Assembly (NCBI GenBank): GCA_015680685.1
Contig: MNCI01020421.1
Coordinates: forward strand, 217,176 to 281,175
Source: Gnetum montanum
Taxonomy: Eukaryota > Streptophyta > Gnetopsida > Gnetales > Gnetaceae
Reading direction: 5' to 3'
Length of the DNA stretch: 64,000 nucleotides
Shown here: piece after piece, positions 56,223 through 64,000 of the stretch
Numbering within the stretch: position 1 is the stretch's first letter
Layout of the letters: every line of letters starts with the position of its first letter
The notes under the pieces: generated by a model
Told to the model about the DNA's origin: nothing
Databases searched by the model: none
Seen by the model: only the letters and a program-made list of their open reading frames with translations
Position numbers and translations under genes: made by a program

Positions 56223-59200
56223 ATGAATCCCATCAACATCACCGCTGCTACTACCCAGAACGTTAACATCTCAGACACAACGGCTGCCCAGCAATCCACC
56301 ACACAACATATGGGAGGGAAATCCGCAATGGGGCCCCTTCGGTTGTTGAGGTTGCAAGGGAGAGATCCTGCCGCTAACATTATAAGCCAAGACGAGTATA
56401 ACTTCATTTGCATTAAGATGCAAGCTGGCCTGGCAGTAGACCGGGCTGAAATGGAAGTAAAAAGGCAATTTGAAATCTTTTACAGAGGGGGATATGAATT
56501 CATCCCTTCCCCATACGACGTAATTCCCATTCCAGAATAATTCTCGGAACTCTTTACGCAGCTCCTTCTACACAGGAGCCAATCGCTAGACCAAATTACG
56601 GTAGATCCACAACAGGACGAAGAGGACGAATTCACTGCCCAATCTGAACACGAAGACTCCTACCATACCCTTAGTTCGCATAATCACATGAACCCCATCT
56701 TTAACCCAGACACAGGGGAGGTCATACCCCTCCAACCCCCTAACTCTGCCCACACACAAGCATCGTTACAAGAAACATCCGTGTTAGCCCAGGTCCCTCC
56801 CCAGGGCAATCCTTTGCCCAACGCCTTCCCTTTTACAGCCGCGGGTTCATCCTCATAAGCACTGCCCCCTCACGGTAACGTGGGAGTGACATTCCAATCC
56901 CAAGCGGTGAGAATGCCACATGTTATACCCATGTCCACATCTGCCCACTACGTCCCGCATGTCCAAACGCATATCCCCCCTTTCACTGCTGTAACCCAAC
57001 AAGGAGCCTCCTCATACAACATAGCCAAACAATGGCCGATGACTGGCACGACGTTGCACCAGATTTCCCACCACTATGTACCACCCCACACGTTGCCACC
57101 AGCTCATGTGCCCTAGGCACAGCCATGACCATAGCAGCAACAACCTCCTCTCTATAATGTATTGCCCCCAATGCCATCTACTGTACACTTCCCACAAACG
57201 CAACCACCAACAACGCAACTTTCAGCCTTCCAATCGACCGTTCAACAGTCTAACCCATACAGCGTGCCACAAGCCCAAACCGCCATGCTCCCAAGCACTC
57301 AGGATTGGGCAGATGCCAAAAGAATGATGCAGGAATTAACTGACGAGGTAAAACGCCTCAAGACAACCGCTGACGGGGAATTGAAGGTAGTAGACTTCTA
57401 TAACGATAACCCCATCAGCTCCTCTGTCCCGCCTTTAACTCTACCCAAGGGCGTCTCCCTACCAACGCTAACCAAGTATAATGGGGAGAAGGATCCTAAC
57501 GCGCATTTAATAACGTTCAGGTTAGAGTGCACACTGCTACAAGCATGGCCCCATGCAATTTTTCGCGTGTTTCCCATGTCCCTCTCAGGGAGAGCACTCG
57601 ATTGGTATAGGGCCCTCCCAAGAAACTCTGTTTCTTCCTTGGAAAACCTACTACACCAGTTCGTGACCAGGTTCAAATATAACCTAAAACCTAAGGCCAC
57701 ACTAGATAGCCTCATGCAGGTCAAGCAGACACCGCTTGAACCGGTCTAGAAATTTATTCAGAGATGGAGCGCAGCCCTCAATGAGCTGCATGAAGAAATC
57801 TCCCAGACATACCTGCTCACTATTTTGAAAGGAGCCGTCAACGATTTCTTTAAATCCAAGCTGTACTATCTAAATGCCCGCAACATTAACCAAGCTTTCA
57901 AACAAATTAAAAACATAGAAGAAGCAGCCCAAAACAGGAATGACCCGGCTTACATAGCCTTCAAAAATCAACATGCTAAAAAAGAAAAAGAAAAGGCTAA
58001 AACGACTATAGCATCGATAGCAGGGGCACAACAACAAACTAGGCCGCCGCAGACCCCTGCAAATTACAACAAACCACCTCCAACGATTGCGCAAGAGTCA
58101 TCGTCACAGCATAATCCAGCAAACCACACACGCAACTTCAAGAGGAAAGAACCCTCTCAATATACACCCCTGCCCATGAAGCCATCCCTACTTTTTGACC
58201 AACTCCTAAAGGCCGATTTAATGCAGCATAAGCAGTTATCTCCCGCGGCCATCCAGAGACATGACGGGTTCTGTCAACCTGTACCTATGCAATGCCGGAT
58301 GAGCCCCCCGTACCTAAAGGCTTCAGGATGGATTGCTTTTGCGATTACCATCAACAAAACGGGTATGGAATAGATTACTATTTCACCCTGAAGCAGGACC
58401 TGCAGCGAATGATCGATGAAGGTCAAATCACCTTCGATGAAGCAAACCTGATTCAACCGCAAAATCAAGCTATGGGGGTCTATAAAGACCCTTTAAACAC
58501 TAAAGAGGCGCCATACACCATCAGTACAGTCCGCCTTGACGATGATTCTGAGCCATCCTACGTTAACACTATATCCCCCAAATATACGCGGCCAACATCC
58601 AACAAACCTTTTGTAGTTCGCACAACTGTCTCTGCATCCACACCCGCACCCCGGCCGTCCCATCCTTTTCAACGGCCGTACATCGTTCAAATACCCCCGG
58701 CAGTGGCAACACCCAACACCACGACACGCCACAGGCCATATGTGGTGTGTGTCCCTCCTGTCACTCCCCTAAACGCATAGACTCTGCATAACAGGCCTAC
58801 TCCTTTTATGGTTCAAGCACCCTCAGCAACCACAACAGCGGAAATCCAATCTCCACCCAAACCGACCCCATTCGTCATTAGAATACCCAAAGGTCCCCAG
58901 GACTACCAAGCCTCTGTGTCATAGACACAACGCCAACCCAAGCCCTACGTTGTTAGGGTGCCTATCCAGCCCTCTAGCCAAGCACATCCAGCAGCACAAG
59001 AGTCACCCCGTCCAACCCCATATGTGGTAAAACTACCAGCGCAAACCGAAATGCCAAAACCAACGGTACCTCCACGTCCCGAAGATAGACTGGCGCGTGA
59101 ACGTACGGAGAATGGGTGCCAAAGGTTGGCTCTGGGGCCACCTAAGCCCACTCCCCTCAACGCCATGCCCATGTCATCATCTTCCGATCAACCAAGCACA

Positions 59201-60346
59201 GCCAATGAAGGCGAGTCATCTGAGAGACATGAATCATCCAAAATGACAGTTCTGAAAACTGACAAATCAACAAGACGGGAGATAAAACTGTTGGGTCCAA
59301 TGGATCCAATCAACACTGATAGAAATACCCCCAACAGTGAAAACTTCGCAACTGTCTTGACACAAGTCACGCAAGCATTAAAACAAAAAAACACTTCACT
59401 AAGCTTGTATGACTTAGTTCTGACATCTCAAACGCATCGGGAAGCTCTAGTGTGCATGTTAACATCAATCCCGGTGAGCGAGGATTTACCCCCAAATGAA
59501 CCCTCCATCCATGCGGTGATGTTCTCACCCCATGGGACTACTCCCAAACCTCTAAACTTCCACGATGACAACATCAAGGTTGATAAAAGAATGAAGGAGG
59601 TGACAACAGCTCCCATGTTCATAACAATCTGCATAAACCGATTTAAAATACATAGGGTCCATGTAGACGATGGAGCTGCGACAAACGTTGTACCATACCA
59701 CATTATCGAGCACCTAGGGCTTACTGAACTACTAAAACCAGCCACGACTACATGTTTAACGTCGTTCAGTGGGTCACATGTAATGGTGAAAGGCTCAATA
59801 ACCTTAGACTTTATAGCGGGAGATCAATTCCCAACATCTGCTGAATTCCTTGTAGTGGATGAGATTCCAGGGTTCAACCTGATATTGGGAAGACCCTGGT
59901 TAGCCCAACTGAGAGCCGTCTCTTCCCCTATCCATCAGGAAATCCATCTGCCTTATGAGGGCGGAGAAATCGTCATACATGGCGAAGCCGTTACACCAAT
60001 TATCTCATCGCATGTGGATATGGACCAAGGCTCGAAAGTTGAAATTGAAGGGCCTAGCCAAAATGACAACAATCTACGATCATCGGTAACCAGTAAATCA
60101 TCCCACATGGAGAAAAAACCTCCTCAAACAAAAACGTTTGTGCCTCCTCGGTTAGAAACTAATATAGAGTTCTCTAGGGACGCTGAAATATCCGAAAGCG
60201 CTAACATAGAAAACACTCCATCAGAGGTCGCTTGGGCCGAATTGCCATTTAATGTAATCAGCGAAGGTGATGCTGAATACCGGATCATACCGGTTGAAAA
60301 ATCGTCCAACATTAAAAGAAGAAAGATCAAAAAATTACTAAAATGA
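56223..60346 (+). pseudogene. gag-pro: gag-protease polyprotein of the young element, nearly intact
   Basis: About 1,370 codons run from ATG 56,223 to TGA-like end 60,346, with one frameshift near 58,285 and about eight stops that fit CAG-to-TAG, CAA-to-TAA or CGA-to-TGA. The N-terminal region has EYNFICIKMQAG. A Pro/Gln-rich stretch follows. The retrotransposon gag capsid domain lies at 57,390-57,900 (VPPLTLPKG, LLQAWPHAIF, LDWYRALPRNS, YLNARNINQAFKQI). A decayed knuckle reads FCDYHQQNGYGIDYYF, with His and Cys replaced by Tyr. A long repeated Pro-rich linker (RPYVV, PFVIRI, PYVVRVP) spans 58,560-59,050. The protease has VHVDDGAATNVVPY at 59,657-59,700 and FNLILGRPWLAQL. It ends after a basic SNIKRRKIKKLLK tail with no pol fused. 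Confidence 0.88.
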
Positions 60347-60349
60347 TGC

Positions 60350-60658
60350 TACCACTCCTAGTCCGAAAAGACGTTAAACTATAAAAAGTCCGAAATGACA
60401 TTAAACTATGATAAACCAAAAAAAAAATTTTAAATGCCACCCCTAGTCCGAAAGGACACTAAACTATCATGTCCGCAATGACATAAAACTAGCCACGATC
60501 AGCAATGATCGGTTAGCCGAGAAATTTATCCGCGTTCTCCAAAACATCCCTTAACTACGCATGGGGCCCGAAATGGCCATAAACTATGCATGGGGCCCGA
60601 AATGACCATAAACTATGCATGGGGCCTGAAATGGCCATAAACTACGCATGGGGCCTGN

Positions 60659-60660
<2 letters not shown>
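60350..60660 (+). repeat. Minisatellite after protease (29-30-bp units)
   Basis: Units CATGGGGCCCGAAATGGCCATAAACTA repeat with period 29 at 60,555-60,660, preceded by looser CCGAAATGACATTAAACTA units at 60,360-60,500. The core is the same as in the old elements. The array ends at the N at 60,658, so its length is unreliable. Confidence 0.85.

Positions 60661-60665
<5 letters not shown>

Positions 60666-60697
<32 letters not shown>
60666..60697. repeat. (AT)n microsatellite
   Basis: About 14 AT dinucleotides just after the N at 60,658. Together with the tandem array it explains the assembly break. Confidence 0.9.
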
Positions 60698-60699
<2 letters not shown>

Positions 60700-60775
60700 G
60701 TTATTACATACAATCAACCATCTCTCTTCATTTCATAATGTTCAAGTTACAGTTTCAGTGTAAGCAAAGAAAATG

Positions 60776-63700
60776 CTAAAATGATAAAGCATCTGGGGCA
60801 TGAGGATCGCCCTCCGTAGGTCCACCAGCGCCAGTGGCCCCTGCTCCACTAGAGCCAACTTCTCCAGTCTCATCCCCGCCTTCATCCTGGAAAGACCAAA
60901 GAGGAAATAATAAACACAAAAAGAACGAGCGAATGTTCAAATTTCAAACATTAGTCAATCAATTAACTCCAAAAAGAGACAAAGCACTTACCATAGGAAG
61001 TCCCCCCAAGCCGAATTCAAGTCGCCGTAGGATCTCCTCTTCGGGAACACTGGCCCAGTCCGTCCCATCAAGACCCAAGTCGATATCAGCCAGAGCCTTC
61101 CCTTTGTCAACGCCTGACCAGGTGGGATGTTTCAGAGGGAATTCACCCACTAACACCTCCCCAGAGGTTGTCGTTATCCGCCATTTAGGAGACTCCATCT
61201 CTACAATTGTGTTCTGGGCGAATGTATCAAAGGTGGAGCACAGACCAAGACCCTCCACAAACATCTCTAACTATCGCTTCTCAATAGAAACCTCTTTTAG
61301 TGACTTCTTGTATTGGTGCTTGTGGTTTTTCTCATCTTGCCCCCATTTGCGTACTTTGGAGGGGAAAGCCTTCCAATCTTGACATTTGGTGTTCAGCAAA
61401 TCAATTTGGGCCCTGCGCTCCCCTAGTCTCCGTATCAGCCCTGCATGGCGATTGAGAAGGTTCCAATACCTTGTATACGTGACCTCTGAGGTCCGCCAAG
61501 CGCGATCATTATTTAATCTAGCTGCGGCAAACTCATATTGGGCCTTCATATCGTCACGTTCCGTTAACAGTGCAGAATTCTCCTTCTCTTTCGCCTGAAT
61601 TTGGAGCCACAATTGTTCAATGGAGCGCCTGCAAGTCCATACCACTTTGGCATTGTGAACGAAGCCCTCGGCCAGCTCTTCATAAAAAGGTCTAGGCACT
61701 TGTTCAACCTCAGGGGAAAGTGTAGGCAAACTCTTCATATCGACAGGTTCGGATGGATCCCACCTTAGTTGGGCACCTGTCCATAGGAAAAGACAAACAT
61801 TAGAACAACACACCTTTAGATGCATCAAACTCTAACATAGCAGAAATCTTTAGATGCATCCATACCTATGCCAGGATTGATCCCTTCGATCCGTTCGAAA
61901 ACCTCTTCGGCCACCCCAGCTACAAAATCCCTCTTACTTGGCATTTCCATCCAAGTAAAAGGTCCATCAGTACACAAGGTGCTAACCTTTGGAGGCATTT
62001 CGGGGGGGATCTCTGACTCCTTTTCTGGGACGGTCTCACTCTCCTCTGAGTCAAACAAAACAAATTTTTTTTTTAATCCAGGAATGTTTTAGGTTACACA
62101 ACTAAGTAAAGAGACATACCATTCCCTCTGATCTCCTCCTGCGTCGGAGGATCTCCGAGCTCAAGGTCCCCTTTTAGAAAGCTGTTGAACATTTCTTCAG
62201 TGTCCGCTTGATCATCTAGGGGTTCGGTACCTCTAGTTCCTCCGGTTCCTCCAGTTCCCTCCCCCAGCAATTCAGTTCCTCCCGCCGGGTCGGTTAATTC
62301 CTCGTCCTCTGGTATGGTCTGCAAATCGTGTCTCTGGACTGCTCAATTCAAAAGAAATGAAGTCAGTTGCATACAACCAGCAATCGTTAAAACTATTTGT
62401 AAGACAAATGATATAAAAATAAAAATTTACCAGGAATTTTAAATCGAATCTGCTTTACTCTGGGCTGCTCAATCTCACTAGTCCCTTCAGCTGTGCTGTC
62501 GCGCTTCCCCAATTTGGATTTTGTTTTGCCTATTGTTTCTTGACCACTTGCTCCGCCTTCTTTGCAGTATAGGGTACCTCATCAGGTTCCAACCCTATAC
62601 TGTTGCGTGTGTGAAGCGAGGGGCCAGACGATCCACCCGTGGTGATCGTAAGGGATTCATCAATCCCCTCGGGTGCTGTCGCGCTTCCCCAATTTGGATT
62701 TTGTTTTGCCTATTGTTTCTTGACCACTTGCTCCGCCTTCTTTGCAGTATAGGGTACCTCATCAGGTTCCAACCCTATACTGTTGCGTGTGTGAAGCGAG
62801 GGGCCAGACGATCCACCCGTGGTGATCGTAAGGGATTCATCAATCCCCTTGGGGGCGTCTTGGGACTTAGCTATGTCAAACAAGTGGTTCACCCAGGGGC
62901 GAGATAACTGGTACCTATCACGCAAAACAAATTTATTTTCCCCACGAACCACCAAAAATTCAGCCAAGCGGCGAATATAGCCAGCAAAGAAAGCAAAAGT
63001 AAAATGGGATTGCGCTTCTATGTTCGAACGCAGCCGGTCTATCTCTTTGGTCATTCCTGATAATAAAAACTCAACCCAGTTGTAGCGCACGCCAGCCTCT
63101 AGGATAGTGCACATGACTCGCACTGCTTCAACACCGAGACTCTTGACTTGCGACAGAGTCTTCGGAAACAAACGCGCTCTAAATAGGGGGTAAAGTTCGT
63201 TGACTTCCTCAACCTTCGTTCTCCCCTACATTGGGAATCCTTTGGCACCCTTTCTCACCCCTAACCAATCCTCTAAATCGCGGATCATGTCAATTTCTTT
63301 ATGCATCCTGTCCATAACGACTTTTACGCCATTTACAGGTACGCCAAACAAATCCGCGAAAAATTGAGATGATAATTCAAAAATTACTTTAACGCCCCTA
63401 ATACGGGCACTATAGCAGGAGACGGATCTGTCGAACGAATCCACAATCCCGATCATCTCCGCTATAGATACATTTGGGCTAGGGGCCACTAAGAGTGCCA
63501 TGAGGCCGGCATGTTCCAAACAGGCAACAATAGATGGCGAGGCTTTCTTCCGTAACCACTTCTGGGTAGCACTGGTTTCACCGAATTTCATCGAAAGAGT
63601 AGTTTCAGTCCTCCCGGTCACAACGGAATCCCCACAGGAGGTGGTGCCAGCTGCAAAGACAAACCCAAAACCTTCATATTAGCTTGACACTTAGCACTTG

Positions 63701-64000
63701 ACCAAACCAATCATGACATCCAGGAAACGTGGCCACTTACTTTCAATGTTGGACTTTGAGGTTTCGCCCAGATCAGAAGCAGATGGCAAAATTGGCCCAT
63801 TAGGGGCCCAGTCGGCATGTAACCAGCCACGCACGGTACATTGTGCAAACGCCTTTGAAAATTTCGTAGGGAAGTTCTTCATGGCATCCCTAGTGTGGGC
63901 CAAGATGGCCCCGCGAAGGGTGGGACCCATCATGAACGCCTCCACAGCTGTACGCGCCAGTCCAATCCCATCGTCGCCTGCGTAGGCCCCATATTGCGTA
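60776..64000 (-). pseudogene. Antisense six-exon gene in the young element: plant-transposon-protein-like module and coiled coil
   Basis: On the minus strand, exons 64,000(partial)-63,741, 63,650-62,431, 62,338-62,120, 62,045-61,866, 61,776-60,992 and 60,886-60,776 are separated by GT-AG introns of about 70-105 bp. Reading phase is kept across all five junctions (1,1,1,1,0), ending in TAG at 60,776. Exon 2 contains ARIRGVKVIFELSSQFFADLFGV and NELYPLFRARLFPKTLSQVK, resembling the 'putative plant transposon protein' domain. Exon 5 is a coiled coil (IEQLWLQIQAKEKENSALL) followed by a globular tail; exon 6 is Gly/Glu/Ala-rich. In-frame TAGs lie near 63,229, 62,705, 62,525 and 61,271, all explainable as CAG-to-TAG. 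Exon 2 has a 180-bp in-frame tandem duplication. The start lies beyond the window. Extra antisense ORFs are known in some plant Tat-type elements, but the function is unknown. Confidence 0.82.
62493..62852. repeat. 180-bp in-frame tandem duplication in exon 2 of the antisense gene
   Basis: GTGCTGTCGCGCTTCCCC begins at 62,493 and again at 62,673, a 180-bp period (60 codons). The copies differ only at the last few bases. No N lies between them. It is either a very recent duplication or an assembly artefact of the same kind as those at the N positions. Confidence 0.85.

Larger units (their letters stand above)
54933..64000 (+). mobile_element. Young Tat-like LTR element: gag-protease plus antisense spliced gene, right end outside window
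   Basis: GC and CpG content jump at about 54,933. The element has an LTR end at 55,775, a primer site (55,781), a leader with a 50-bp tandem array, gag-protease (56,223-60,346), a minisatellite and an AT microsatellite. A six-exon gene on the opposite strand reaches the window end. No RT, RNase H or integrase is visible within 8 kb of the LTR. The left boundary is set by loss of homology with the third locus copy. The LTR start does not show the TGAAACACC signature of the older relatives and U3 is only ~100 bp, so the 5' end may be truncated or diverged. Confidence 0.75.

Noticed and set aside
60666-60697. Possible promoter TATA region
   Set aside because: It is a simple AT microsatellite next to an assembly N.

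Overview
This window comes from a land-plant nuclear genome that is large and repeat-rich. I see no ordinary host gene, rRNA or tRNA gene, or CRISPR array. Almost every base can be assigned to retrotransposons nested in or copied from one another: Ty3/gypsy LTR elements of Athila-like and Tat-like type, plus one truncated LINE. AT-rich old copies lie beside two GC-richer, younger insertions. The species cannot be read from the sequence; a gymnosperm, fern or other large-genome plant fits equally well.

Layout. 1-3,516 is the 3' part (protease remnant, 3' UTR, LTR) of an old Tat-like element. A complete Athila-like element, 3,782-12,648, sits just downstream of it, with 925-bp LTRs and a perfect 5-bp target duplication. 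The interrupted locus resumes with an inverted LTR (13,449-14,360) and then a plus-strand element (LTR 15,161-16,834, primer site, gag start) cut off at 17,715. From 17,716 to about 41,320 lie two minus-strand elements sharing a middle LTR. They keep RT-RNase H-integrase but have no visible gag or protease. The 3' LTR of the left one is split by a complete plus-strand gag-protease-only element (18,323-26,993). At 41,322-52,077 the organisation of the left edge of the window recurs as a diverged duplicate, this time interrupted by a LINE (45,398-48,755, minus). A partial third copy follows (52,078-54,932). From about 54,933 to the window end runs the youngest LTR element. It has a gag-protease frame on the plus strand and then a six-exon spliced gene on the minus strand; no pol is visible inside the window.

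How the parts may work together. One set of elements carries gag-protease without pol and another carries pol without gag, which suggests mobilisation in trans. Three unrelated carriers (the Athila-like element's second ORF, the antisense spliced gene, and the C-terminal extension of the LINE) each appear to encode a globular module resembling the 'putative plant transposon protein' domain followed by a coiled coil. In the LINE this is followed by a recognisable J-domain with an HPD motif. The LINE J-domain, the antisense spliced gene and the duplicated internal promoter of the Athila-like element are the most unusual things here.

Coding decay is dominated by C-to-T type stop codons (CAG to TAG, CGA to TGA) in otherwise preserved frames, as expected for long-methylated plant repeats. 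Two of the three single-N positions are flanked by short near-identical direct repeats and look like unmerged contig joins; the third lies inside a tandem repeat. All calls rest on reading the sequence by eye, so identities and lineage names are inferences unless a motif is stated.
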